NCBI GenBank assembly: GCA_963696025.1 | Contig: CAVOII010000009.1 | Location: forward strand, 248,001-312,000 | DNA from: JABCYV01 sp963696025 | GTDB lineage: Bacteria; Acidobacteriota; Terriglobia; Terriglobales; Acidobacteriaceae | DNA: 64,000 bases | Direction of reading: 5' to 3' | Shown here: positions 7,945 to 17,151 of the stretch, piece by piece | How the letters are laid out: every line of letters begins with the position of its first letter | Numbering within the stretch: the stretch's first letter is position 1 | Notes under the pieces: generated by a model | Databases searched by the model: none | What the model saw: the letters and a program-made list of their open reading frames with translations, nothing else | Told to the model about the DNA's origin: nothing | Program-made: the position numbers and the translations under genes

Positions 7945-10590
7945 ATGACCCTCTCCGGATTTACGATACGAGGGTGTCACCGAAATCGATCCGCAAGTCT
8001 TCGGCTGGGAGTCCTTTTCCTTCTCGCCGTGGGGCTCGCCAGTTCAGCTTTACGGTCCGCCGACGCTCAAGAGAACGTATCTCACCAGAGCGAATCCTCG
8101 CCGCTTGTCTGGGATACCCTCTCCACTCGCCCTATGCGATTCATCGGGGTCCACGGCCGACGTGCGGCAATCCTGGGCTACTCCGAGACTGGCCTGGAAA
8201 TTTGGGCCTATCCCATACAGATTCTGAAGGCGTACCGTCCGAGTTTCCGGCTCGATGGGACAACTTCAGAGATCGATGGTCTCGCGATACTCCGCCGCAT
8301 TACGTACTCTTCAGAGTCCGTCACACGCATCTATGTTGGTACCGACTTCATTGTCCGGGAAATACTATTCGTTCCACTCGATCAGGCAGGCGCGGTTGTC
8401 ACCTACGATGTCGAAAGTAGCCGCCCGGTAGACATCGTCTTGCGCTTCACGCCCGTTCTTGACCTGATGTGGCCGGCTGCGCTCGGAGGACAAGAGGTGA
8501 ATTGGGATAATGCCGCATCAGCGTACGTATTCTCCGAACCAACTTACCGATTTGCTGCAGCGATCGCTTCTCCAAACACTATCGCCCACGATGAAACTCC
8601 CAATGCCACGCAGCCACCATCCCGCGAGTCAGGCTTTGCATTTACCATCCGGGCAGGCGGAAAACAGAACTCCGGAACAGCGGAAGTGACCATCGCGGCG
8701 GGCACGATATCAAAAGATGCAATTTCCCAGGCAAGGAATCGATCCCGTTCTTACGCCGCACTGGAGCGAGAAGCGGCGGCCCACTATGCCGAGCTTCAAA
8801 CGCACAGCTTGCAAATCCAAACCCCCGATCCCGATGTCAACCGAGCCGTCGCCTGGTCGGAGGTTGCACTCGATCAGGCGTGGGTTTGCAATGCCGACCT
8901 TGGGTGTGGCCTGGTAGGAGGCTATGGGCCTTCACGGAAAGCCCGCCGCCCACAATATGCCTGGTTTTTTGCCGGCGATGCCTTAGTTGCAATTCGAGCC
9001 CTGCTCAGCACGGGGCAGTTCTCCAGAGCGCGCGAAGTGCTCGAATTCATCATCAAGTACCAGGATCCGAAAAACGGGATGATCTGGCATGAACTCTCGC
9101 AAAGCGCCGGAGTGCTGGATTGGGCGGGGAAATATCCCTACATGTATGTGCACGTGGACATCACGTTCCAATATCTAAACGTAGTCCGTGATTACTTCAC
9201 AGCCACGGGCGATGAAGACTTTCTCAAAGCTCATTGGGCCTCGGTCCAAGCCGCTTATGACTACTGCCGTTCTCTGCTCGACCCCAGCGATGGACTTCCC
9301 CGCATTCCCGCGACTAAAGAAGGAGAGAACGAACAGGACAGTCTGAGCGATGACCTGCGGCTCTCCGCCAGCTGGGTGGAGGCTGCGGGAAATTTCGCAC
9401 ACCTGGCAGCTTTCACTGGACACAGTTCGGAGGCCGCGGAAGCCGAACTGGCTGGGCGGAAGGCGGTCGATCACATTGCACAGAGATATTGGAGCCCGAC
9501 CCAGCATTTCTGGATCAGCGGTTATTCGCGTTCAGGTGCGCCGGTGATCGACCGAGATATCGGCCCCAGTCGCGTTCTCGCGCAAAATCTTTTCAATCCA
9601 GCAGAACGGGACTCGATACTCGATCAACTCAGCTCTTCTCACTACCAGACTGATTGGGGTACGCGCAGCATTCCCGATAACGCGAGCGTGTATGATCCAA
9701 ACTCTTATTCCAAAGGAAGCGTCTGGGGAATCTCCACGGCCGGAATAGCGTCGGCCCTTTGGACTGCCCACCGTCCTGCGACAGCTTTTCCTGTCTGGAA
9801 CTCGCTGGTCCCCTGGACCTCGTTCGATTCTCTTGGGCACATTCATGAAACTTTGGCGGGCAACTATTATCACGAAGAAGAAGAATCTGTACCGGAGCAG
9901 ACTTGGTCTTCCGCCGCTTTTTTGACCAGCACAGTGCACGGCTTGCTCGGGCTGGAGGTAGGTTCTGAGTCCCGCGAGATCGTCTTCTCCCCGCACTTGC
10001 CGGCAACGTGGGGCACGCTGACCATCCGCAATGTTGCCATGCGTGAATCGCGAATCAATTTGAGTTTGACGCGGTCTGACGGTGAGATCAGCCTTTATGT
10101 GCAGAATGATGGACCTTCGCTGAAAATGCGGTTCGCACCTGAAATCCCACTCGGAGCTCGATTGCTGGATGCGCGTTTGGAGAACAAACGGATTGCCGCT
10201 TCGGTGGACTCACATCGTCAAGACAACCACGCCAAAGTGGAATTTCAGTTGCCGCACGGCAACACGAAGGTGTCGCTGCGATATGTAGGCGGCGTCTCCC
10301 TTATCGTTCCTTCCCAGCAGCCGAAACTTGGCGATCCGAGCCGCGGCATCAAAGTCACCGGCGTCAAGCTCGATCGTGGCACGTACACCATCGACGCGGA
10401 CTTTGTTCCGTACGCTCAATCTACCCTGGAACTTAAGACACCGTGGAGTATCCAGAGTGTCCAGGGCGCGACGCTAGAGCATCTTCCAGGTGGCCTTTAT
10501 CAGCTCAAGATCAAGTTACCCGAAGCAAATTCTCCTGCGGCCACTTACCATCATGCGACCGTGGTCGTGAATTTCTCCGCAGCGCACTAG
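7945..10590 (+). CDS. Secreted six-hairpin glycosidase-like protein (paralogue 1)
   Basis: About 881 residues. I start it at ATG 7945 rather than an upstream TTG because the signal peptide (LGVLFLLAVGLASSALRSADAQE) then lies close to the N-terminus. An N-terminal beta domain (about 40-290) precedes an (alpha/alpha)6 barrel of the amylo-alpha-1,6-glucosidase/GH15-like kind (about 300-690) and a C-terminal beta region. Acidic candidates include Asp345 (FAGDAL), the Glu in WHELSQ and Glu479 (WVEAAG). It is homologous to the gene at 17152: they share the HE(L/W)SQ, TDWGTR and WSSA blocks. Its barrel entrance reads AGDALV where the paralogue has GRDALW, so the conserved Arg is lost and activity or specificity may differ. 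Probably periplasmic or surface carbohydrate hydrolysis. Confidence 0.8.
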   Translation: MTLSGFTIRGCHRNRSASLRLGVLFLLAVGLASSALRSADAQENVSHQSESSPLVWDTLSTRPMRFIGVHGRRAAILGYSETGLEIWAYPIQILKAYRPSFRLDGTTSEIDGLAILRRITYSSESVTRIYVGTDFIVREILFVPLDQAGAVVTYDVESSRPVDIVLRFTPVLDLMWPAALGGQEVNWDNAASAYVFSEPTYRFAAAIASPNTIAHDETPNATQPPSRESGFAFTIRAGGKQNSGTAEVTIAAGTISKDAISQARNRSRSYAALEREAAAHYAELQTHSLQIQTPDPDVNRAVAWSEVALDQAWVCNADLGCGLVGGYGPSRKARRPQYAWFFAGDALVAIRALLSTGQFSRAREVLEFIIKYQDPKNGMIWHELSQSAGVLDWAGKYPYMYVHVDITFQYLNVVRDYFTATGDEDFLKAHWASVQAAYDYCRSLLDPSDGLPRIPATKEGENEQDSLSDDLRLSASWVEAAGNFAHLAAFTGHSSEAAEAELAGRKAVDHIAQRYWSPTQHFWISGYSRSGAPVIDRDIGPSRVLAQNLFNPAERDSILDQLSSSHYQTDWGTRSIPDNASVYDPNSYSKGSVWGISTAGIASALWTAHRPATAFPVWNSLVPWTSFDSLGHIHETLAGNYYHEEEESVPEQTWSSAAFLTSTVHGLLGLEVGSESREIVFSPHLPATWGTLTIRNVAMRESRINLSLTRSDGEISLYVQNDGPSLKMRFAPEIPLGARLLDARLENKRIAASVDSHRQDNHAKVEFQLPHGNTKVSLRYVGGVSLIVPSQQPKLGDPSRGIKVTGVKLDRGTYTIDADFVPYAQSTLELKTPWSIQSVQGATLEHLPGGLYQLKIKLPEANSPAATYHHATVVVNFSAAH

Positions 10591-10652
10591 CTCTTAACTG
10601 CTCTCTGTCCCTCCCTTTTGTTGAAGAAACGTTGCCAGTTATTGGTTCGCTT

Positions 10653-13600
10653 CTAGAATTCCACCCGCGCTGCAAACTGCAGGCGCCGCATGGTGGTCCC
10701 ATCTTGAGAAGCCATGATGTCCGTAATCTTTCCCGGGTTCTGGCCGGCCGGACAATCCACGCATGAATTCGGCTGCCCGAGCAGGGGATGATTGAAGACG
10801 TTGAAAGCGTCGACCCTGAATTTCAAGCGCACGGCTTCGGTGATTGCAAATGCCTTTTGCAGGGATAAATCCGTGTCGATGAATCCCGGGCCGATGAGCG
10901 AATTGCGAAAAATGTTGCCAAACGTGCCGCTTGCGGGCCGGGCATAGGGACCTTCTATCTGGCCATTGGCGGTCAACGCAGGTACCGCGTTGAAGTAGGT
11001 GACCGTGTGGGTAATGGGATCGAAGGATCCAGCACCCAACCCGTAATCCGCACCCCCGGGCGCGTGACTTACCCGGCAGGGGCCGGTGTCGCGATCAATC
11101 CCACATTCGTTGTAGGAGGGAGTAAACGGCAATCCGCTTTCCCAACTCAAGGTTCCATTCAGGTTGAAACCACCGATAATTTGATTGAGCCATCCCGGAG
11201 AATTCCGGCCAAAAACCTGTCCCTTGCCAAATGGCAGGTCCCAGTTTCCCGCCAGCACAAACGCGTTGCGGCGGTTGTAGTAGCTGGCTCCATAGCCGAC
11301 GCGGGGATCGATGAAAAAGTAGTCTGACTCGTGCGTCATGGAACGAGACCAGGTATAGTGAGCCAGGAACTGAACTCCGTTGCTGAAGCGCTTCTCCAGT
11401 TTTGTCTGCAGGGCATTGTAGTTGCTAGTGGCCAGGTTGGCGTTGTAGCGAAGGCCCTGGGTCCAGCCGAAGGGATGGCCGAAACCGACCCCTAACAGCT
11501 GCGCATCGCCGTTGAAATACGGATGGCGATCATTGGTGCTGAACTGCCCGAATCCGACGATAGTGGGCTCGTTCGGATCAAATTGGTTGGAAGAATCGAA
11601 CATGTTGTGGACAGCGTGGCTGCCTACATAGGCGACCTGGAGAGCCATGCTCCTGGTGAGTTGGTGCTGAATCGCCAAATTCCACGCATCCAGTGTGGGA
11701 ATGCGCATGTACAGTGGCCGCGTGGGCACACTAACTCCGTTGGGCAGCGGAAAGTTGCCACTGGGCGGAATGGGCGCGAATGTAAAGCCCGGCGGTCCTT
11801 GCGTGAGGTTGAATAGCGAGCCGAAGGTCGTGGCTGAGTTCAAATTCTGCGATACCTGCGTTGGATAGGAGAAGGTGAGAACTTCTCCGAAAATGTCCCC
11901 TGACCATCCCATCCCATACACACGACCGTAACCCGCACGGACAACCAAGTTTTGCCTGGCTTGCCAACTTACGCCCACACGCGGTGCGAAGTTGGTAAAG
12001 CTCTTCTGCACGTTCAGGTTCGTGCCGTATGGTCCAAAGCCGGCGATGCGTATGTCGCCGGTGTTGAGGTCCAGTAGACCGCCTCGGCCACGACCGTTGA
12101 CCGTCTCGGGGAAGTACATCTCCCAACGCAAGCCGTAATTGATGGTGACATTGCTGGCAATACGCCAGGTATCCTGAGCGTAGTAGAACATCCGCTTCTG
12201 CCGTTCCGCCGCATTCGTGTTTTGGGTCTGGGTGCGCTGAAACGCAGTTACATCGCCCAGCAGGAATGTAGCCAGGCCCACTCCAGACGAGGTAGGGCTC
12301 CCGGTATTGATCGCCGCGAAGTGGAAGTTGCCGGTGCGCACGTTGTTATTGTCAAGGCCAATGAGGTGCTGAAGCGCGTAGCGCACGTCCCCACCGAACT
12401 TCACATTGTGCCGTCCCATGGAGTGGCTCCAGTTGTTCACCAATTGGAACTGATCTTCGGTTTCCAGGAATTGGGCAGCAGTGGTTCCGTAGGCTGCCGA
12501 AGATCCCTGATTGGTGAGTTGGTCGATATTGAACTGCGGGAGTCCGCCGTTGAGCGAGAGGTCCCCTTGATTCACACCGGGAATTCCCAATTGTGTTCCC
12601 AGCGGCTGGTTAAAGCCCGGCTGCAGCTCGTTAATGTGATAGCGGAACCAACCGAAGCGGAAGTCGGTCAGCCAGGTCGCGGAAAGAGTATGGTCGCCAC
12701 CAGCGGCCACGCTCTGATTCCGCCCCGTGTCCGTGCCCGCAAATCCATTGCTGCCGAAGCCATTGCCCCCGGCAGCACCGAAAACCGGAGCGCCGTCCAG
12801 CGTCGAGTCAAAGAAGGTATAGCGGCCGAAAAGGTGAGTGTTCTGCGAGAGCTGGTAGTCCACGCGCCCGTCTGCCTGATTGGTGTTGAATCTTCCGGAA
12901 CCCGAGGCCACATAGTTATTAGCGGTGAGCGTCGAAGCCCCGTGATTAGGCGCGGGAAGCAGTTTCATCAGGTTGACGGCGGGCAGGGAAAGCCTGCTGT
13001 TCGGGATGATGTTCCCCGCGAAGGCCGCGCGGCCAGCGCCGGTATTTGGATCGCTGTTGGGGGTCGCCGGATCGAAGATCTGGCCCAGTGAAAGATAGTC
13101 GCTTAGGTTGCATCCGGGGCCTGTCTGAGAGCTGCAAGTGCTCTTGGCGAGCGCGCTCGGCACACTCTCTAGAATAGACTGGCCGGTTCTTTCGCGCAGG
13201 CCTTCATAGTCGCCGAAAAAGAACAGTTTGTCCTTTTTGATGGGGCCGCCGAATGAACCGCCAAATTGGTTGTGCATAGTGGAAGGGATGAGTCGGCCGG
13301 TGAGAGGATCGGGGGCGAACTGCGTGAAGGGGTCGCGCGCCTGGGTGGCATCGGAGCGACGGAACTCGAAAGCGGAGCCATGGAAAGTGTTGCTCCCCGA
13401 TTTTGTCTGCGCTGTAACCAGCCCTGCGACGGCCTTGCCGAACTCCGCGTCGTAGTTCTGTGAAGTAACTTTCATCTCCGACACGGCGTCCAGGTTGGGG
13501 TTGATAACCGCGATTCCAATCACGGGGTCCTGATTGTCGGTGCCATCGAGTTCATAACCCGTAGCAAACGGCAGTTGGCCATTGACTTCGATCTGCTGGC

Positions 13601-14195
13601 TACGCTGCGGATTTTCCGCTTCGCTTACATTCCAGCCGATATAGGTGGTCCCGGGTGTGAGCAGCTCGAACGCAGTGAAATTCCGATTCAGGTTAGGGAG
13701 GTTTTCCACCGCGCGATCATTCAGAATCGTCGCCACATCGGTTCGCTCGGTTTGCAGAAGCGGCGCCGCCGATGTCACGGTCACGGTCTGGCTGAGAGCG
13801 CCCACCGTCAGCTGGACATCCACTTTGGGCGAAGTATCCGCATAGACAATGACGCTGTCTACGGTTGCTGTCTGGAATCCTGTCGCCTCCACCTGTACTT
13901 GGTAGGTGTCAGGAATGAGGTGTTGCATGGTGTACTGACCGACCTCGTTGGTCTGGGTCGTGACCGACGTTCCTTTAGCAACGTCGATTACCGTGATGGT
14001 CGCACTAGGGACGACAGCGCCGGTATTATCGGTAACCGTCCCGAAAATCGTTCCGTATACGGCTTGTGAGAAGGCGGGACGCAATGCTCCCGCGGTAAGA
14101 AAAGCCAACGCTACGATGAGCAGTGGATTCGGCCTATGGCGCAACCACCCACGGCCCTCGGGACATCCGGGAGCACTCGTGCCCTTATTCCGCAT
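10653..14195 (-). CDS. Oar-like TonB-dependent receptor with carboxypeptidase-regulatory domain
   Basis: A 1180-residue outer-membrane protein. After a basic N-terminus and a signal peptide (about 25-44) comes a carboxypeptidase regulatory-like beta-sandwich (about 48-125: GTVTDNTGAVVPSATI, then TMQHLIPDTYQVQVEA), a TonB plug (about 150-250) and a large barrel ending in aromatic F (RVEF), as barrels usually do. This Oar/CarboxypepD_reg architecture is greatly expanded in Acidobacteria and is thought to import oligosaccharides or other large ligands. The ATG has a GGAAGGGG element upstream. It lies between two glycosidase paralogues and beside TPR and CRTAC1 genes, which fits glycan uptake; the ligand is unknown. 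Confidence 0.93.
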   Translation of the reverse strand: MRNKGTSAPGCPEGRGWLRHRPNPLLIVALAFLTAGALRPAFSQAVYGTIFGTVTDNTGAVVPSATITVIDVAKGTSVTTQTNEVGQYTMQHLIPDTYQVQVEATGFQTATVDSVIVYADTSPKVDVQLTVGALSQTVTVTSAAPLLQTERTDVATILNDRAVENLPNLNRNFTAFELLTPGTTYIGWNVSEAENPQRSQQIEVNGQLPFATGYELDGTDNQDPVIGIAVINPNLDAVSEMKVTSQNYDAEFGKAVAGLVTAQTKSGSNTFHGSAFEFRRSDATQARDPFTQFAPDPLTGRLIPSTMHNQFGGSFGGPIKKDKLFFFGDYEGLRERTGQSILESVPSALAKSTCSSQTGPGCNLSDYLSLGQIFDPATPNSDPNTGAGRAAFAGNIIPNSRLSLPAVNLMKLLPAPNHGASTLTANNYVASGSGRFNTNQADGRVDYQLSQNTHLFGRYTFFDSTLDGAPVFGAAGGNGFGSNGFAGTDTGRNQSVAAGGDHTLSATWLTDFRFGWFRYHINELQPGFNQPLGTQLGIPGVNQGDLSLNGGLPQFNIDQLTNQGSSAAYGTTAAQFLETEDQFQLVNNWSHSMGRHNVKFGGDVRYALQHLIGLDNNNVRTGNFHFAAINTGSPTSSGVGLATFLLGDVTAFQRTQTQNTNAAERQKRMFYYAQDTWRIASNVTINYGLRWEMYFPETVNGRGRGGLLDLNTGDIRIAGFGPYGTNLNVQKSFTNFAPRVGVSWQARQNLVVRAGYGRVYGMGWSGDIFGEVLTFSYPTQVSQNLNSATTFGSLFNLTQGPPGFTFAPIPPSGNFPLPNGVSVPTRPLYMRIPTLDAWNLAIQHQLTRSMALQVAYVGSHAVHNMFDSSNQFDPNEPTIVGFGQFSTNDRHPYFNGDAQLLGVGFGHPFGWTQGLRYNANLATSNYNALQTKLEKRFSNGVQFLAHYTWSRSMTHESDYFFIDPRVGYGASYYNRRNAFVLAGNWDLPFGKGQVFGRNSPGWLNQIIGGFNLNGTLSWESGLPFTPSYNECGIDRDTGPCRVSHAPGGADYGLGAGSFDPITHTVTYFNAVPALTANGQIEGPYARPASGTFGNIFRNSLIGPGFIDTDLSLQKAFAITEAVRLKFRVDAFNVFNHPLLGQPNSCVDCPAGQNPGKITDIMASQDGTTMRRLQFAARVEF

Positions 14196-14296
14196 GGGAA
14201 CACCCCTTCCTATTTCTGCGTGGAAATAACCCGAGAAGACGGTGTTGCTAGATGCTCCAAACTGGCGCGAGGTTGCCTCTTTTTTATGGCGGCGCC

Positions 14297-15322
14297 CTAT
14301 TTGACCGGTTCTAATTTCAGCTCACTGGAAGCTTGGATTTTGGAAGCAGCGTCGATCTCTGCCTTTGCTTCCTGCACCTTGCCGAGACTTCGATACACCT
14401 GTCCAAGAAGGGTATGGGTAATGTAGTTGCCGGGATCCATCTTCTCCGCACGCTGGAGGTAGATGGCAGCGGTTTGTGGATCGTTCCTTTTCAACAGCAC
14501 CTTGCCCATCAGAATGAACGGACCAGTGCTGGAGGTGTCCAGTGAGATCGCCTTGGTCAGCGATTCCTGCGCCTCCTGATATTTGCCGATTCGCAGATAG
14601 ACATCTCCCAATCGGTCATAAGTGGCCGGGTGTCCGGGATTAGTCGTCCGCTCCAATTCAAATTCCTGTAGGGCACGGTCGGCATCGGACTTGTAAAGAT
14701 AAACCTCGCCCAGCATGAAGTGAGCCAGGGGAAGCTTAGGATTCAGCTCGAGAGCTTTTTGTGCGGCCTCGGCGGCCAGCTCCGGAAGGTTGGCATGCAT
14801 CAACATATTGCTGGTAAGAAGATAAGCGGCGGGCGAAGTGGGCGGAACATTGTATTGAGCGGCAAAGGCACTCCGGGCGTCGTCATAACGTCTAGAATTC
14901 AAATAACATAACCCCAGGACGTAGTTGGCGTCGGCGTTGGCATTTGGCATCCATTGACGAACTCGCTCCAAAAAAGGGATCGCGGCCGCTGGCCGGCCCA
15001 GCCGGTAAAGTATGAAACCGTGCATCTGCACCGACTCGATGTCATCCGGGTCCTCTTTCTCTGCCTGGGCGAAAGCCTCTTCGGCTGGCACCAACTTCCC
15101 GGTGCGATAGTAGGCGATTCCCAGTTCGTGGGCAGCGCCCCGCACAGGCGGTTGTGCCGTAACCATCGGCTTCAGCATCTCAATGGCTTCCTGGAGTTGG
15201 CCGTGTTCCACCTTCTGCCGCGCAGCGTCCACCGTCCCCGGCGGAGCAATGGCAGGAGTTGACTGAGCCACCGCGACACTCCCATGGAGAACGAGAACCA
15301 GGCTCAAGAGTCTCACGCGCAT
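14297..15322 (-). CDS. Secreted tetratricopeptide-repeat protein
   Basis: About 341 residues from ATG 15322, chosen because it directly precedes a signal peptide (MRVRLLSLVLVLHGSVAVAQ) and avoids overlapping the divergent gene at 15379. The rest is a run of about eight TPR units (for example AAHELGIAYYRTGKLVPAEEAF, PATYDRLGDVYLRIGKYQEA), so it is a periplasmic scaffold rather than an enzyme. It shares a ~56-bp divergent promoter region with the CRTAC1 gene and is in line behind the TonB-dependent receptor. TPR proteins commonly sit beside ASPIC/UnbV (CRTAC1) proteins in acidobacteria; joint function is inferred. Confidence 0.9.
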   Translation of the reverse strand: MRVRLLSLVLVLHGSVAVAQSTPAIAPPGTVDAARQKVEHGQLQEAIEMLKPMVTAQPPVRGAAHELGIAYYRTGKLVPAEEAFAQAEKEDPDDIESVQMHGFILYRLGRPAAAIPFLERVRQWMPNANADANYVLGLCYLNSRRYDDARSAFAAQYNVPPTSPAAYLLTSNMLMHANLPELAAEAAQKALELNPKLPLAHFMLGEVYLYKSDADRALQEFELERTTNPGHPATYDRLGDVYLRIGKYQEAQESLTKAISLDTSSTGPFILMGKVLLKRNDPQTAAIYLQRAEKMDPGNYITHTLLGQVYRSLGKVQEAKAEIDAASKIQASSELKLEPVK

Positions 15323-15378
15323 AATCTTCAGGATACTACCGGCCTCGATCCCCATTGCCGCGATGATAGGATGCCCGC

Positions 15379-17151
15379 ATGTGGGTGGCGAGCTTGGCCT
15401 TAGTGTGCTTGTATCTTGCGACGGGTATAACCCCACTCACCCAAACGGCGGGCCGTCCGCAACTTGACGGCATGGTCACCTCTCCCTACCCGCCCAGCGC
15501 CTCTCACCCCGGCCCAGCCTGGTTTGTGGATGTTGCACAATCGGCGGGTTTGAATATGCAGAACATTAACGGCGGAGTAACCACCAAGAAATACATCATC
15601 GAGACCACCGGCAGCGGCGTTGCAATTCTCGACTACGATCATGACGGCTGGCCCGACATTTTCCTAGTCAACGGCAATACTCTCGATCCGGGATCTGCGC
15701 ATGACTCGCATCCCACGAGCCATCTCTACCACAACAATCACGATGGAACCTTTACGGATGTGACTCAATCGGCCGGCTTGACTGCTTCTGGGTGGGGACA
15801 GGGCGCGTGCGTGGGAGATTATGACAACGACGGATTTGATGACCTGTACGTCACGTACTATGGCCACAATCGTCTGTATCATAACGAGCGAAATGGGACA
15901 TTTAAGGAAGTGGCGGTGGAAGCCGGCGTCGCCGGAACCGGCAAAGAGTGGGGCGCGGGTTGTGCGTTCGTGGATTATGACCGGGACGGCCGGCTCGACT
16001 TGATCGTTTCAAACTATGTTCACTTTGATCTGGCAACAATACCCAAGCCCGGAGACGGCGTGATGTGCATCTGGAAGGGGACCCCGGTCATGTGCGGTCC
16101 GCGCGGGCTCCCATGGGCGCCCAATGTGCTCTATCACAATCTGGGAAACGGCAAGTTTGCCGACGTCAGCAAGGCCAGCGGAATAGAGAACACAAACGCA
16201 CATTACTGCCTGGGCGTTTCAACTCTCGACTACAACGATGACGGCTGGCCTGACATCTATGTGGCGTGCGACAGCACTCCGAGCATCCTCTACCGCAATA
16301 ATAAGGACGGAACCTTCACCGATGTAGCTCCCGAGGCAGGAGTGGCCTTTGATGAGGATGGCCGTGAGCAGGCAGGAATGGGAGCCACGATAGGCGACTA
16401 TGATGGAGACGGCCGTCCCGACATTTTTAAGACCAATTTTTCTGATGACCGATCATCCCTGTATCGAAACGACGGTGATGGGACGTTTTCGTCGAAAATA
16501 TTTGAGACCGGTCTAGGACTGAACACCCGGTATCTGGGCTGGGGAACCATGTTTCTTGACGTCGATAATGATGGATGGCTGGACATTCTCTCCGTCAATG
16601 GCCACGTCTACCCTGAGGTTGATACATTCCACCTTGGATCCTCATACAAAGAACCAAGGCTTCTGTACTGGAACACCGGCGATGGCAAATTCAAAGACAT
16701 CAGTCAGCAGGCCGGGCCCGGTTGCACCGAACCGCAATCGAGCCGGGGGATGGCGATCGCTGATCTATGGAACGATGGACGACAGTCGGCGGTGGTTAAC
16801 AACATGAGTGGAACTCCCATGCTTTTGGTGAACCTGGCGGCGAACAAGAGTCATTGGCTGGGCGTCACAATGGAAGGCACGAAGTCGAATCGCGACGGAA
16901 TCGGTGCGCAAGTAACTGTATTCTCAGAAGGCCGAAAGTTTGTGCAGGAGGTGCGCAGCGGCTCGAGTTACATTTCCAGCAATGACCTGCGGCTCCATTT
17001 CGGCCTGGGCAAGAGCGCGAACGTCGATCACATCGATGTGCGCTGGCCGAGTGACCTAGAGGAGAGGTTTGCTGGGACTGGAGTTGATCGCTTTATTACC
17101 CTGAAGGAAGGTACTGGAAAAGCGCAAAACCGCGGTCACGGGACGAAGTGA
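15379..17151 (+). CDS. CRTAC1-family FG-GAP/ASPIC-UnbV protein
   Basis: A 590-residue secreted protein. After a short hydrophobic leader it has about seven FG-GAP/VCBS repeats with calcium-binding loops of the form DxDxDG (DYDHDGWPD, DYDNDGFDD, DYDRDGRLD, DYNDDGWPD, DYDGDGRPD, DVDNDGWLD), a predicted beta-propeller. It ends with an ASPIC/UnbV domain (about 495-575: GVTMEGTKSNRDGIGAQV, then DVRWPS). The molecular role of this family in bacteria is not settled; adhesion or ligand binding is usually assumed. Its TGA stop abuts the GTG of the glycosidase-like gene at 17152, so the two are probably co-translated and act together. Confidence 0.92.
   Translation: MWVASLALVCLYLATGITPLTQTAGRPQLDGMVTSPYPPSASHPGPAWFVDVAQSAGLNMQNINGGVTTKKYIIETTGSGVAILDYDHDGWPDIFLVNGNTLDPGSAHDSHPTSHLYHNNHDGTFTDVTQSAGLTASGWGQGACVGDYDNDGFDDLYVTYYGHNRLYHNERNGTFKEVAVEAGVAGTGKEWGAGCAFVDYDRDGRLDLIVSNYVHFDLATIPKPGDGVMCIWKGTPVMCGPRGLPWAPNVLYHNLGNGKFADVSKASGIENTNAHYCLGVSTLDYNDDGWPDIYVACDSTPSILYRNNKDGTFTDVAPEAGVAFDEDGREQAGMGATIGDYDGDGRPDIFKTNFSDDRSSLYRNDGDGTFSSKIFETGLGLNTRYLGWGTMFLDVDNDGWLDILSVNGHVYPEVDTFHLGSSYKEPRLLYWNTGDGKFKDISQQAGPGCTEPQSSRGMAIADLWNDGRQSAVVNNMSGTPMLLVNLAANKSHWLGVTMEGTKSNRDGIGAQVTVFSEGRKFVQEVRSGSSYISSNDLRLHFGLGKSANVDHIDVRWPSDLEERFAGTGVDRFITLKEGTGKAQNRGHGTK

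Noticed and set aside
12222..13091. A 289-codon frame antisense to the TonB-dependent receptor
   Set aside because: No start signal or domain; the receptor frame is continuous and typical.
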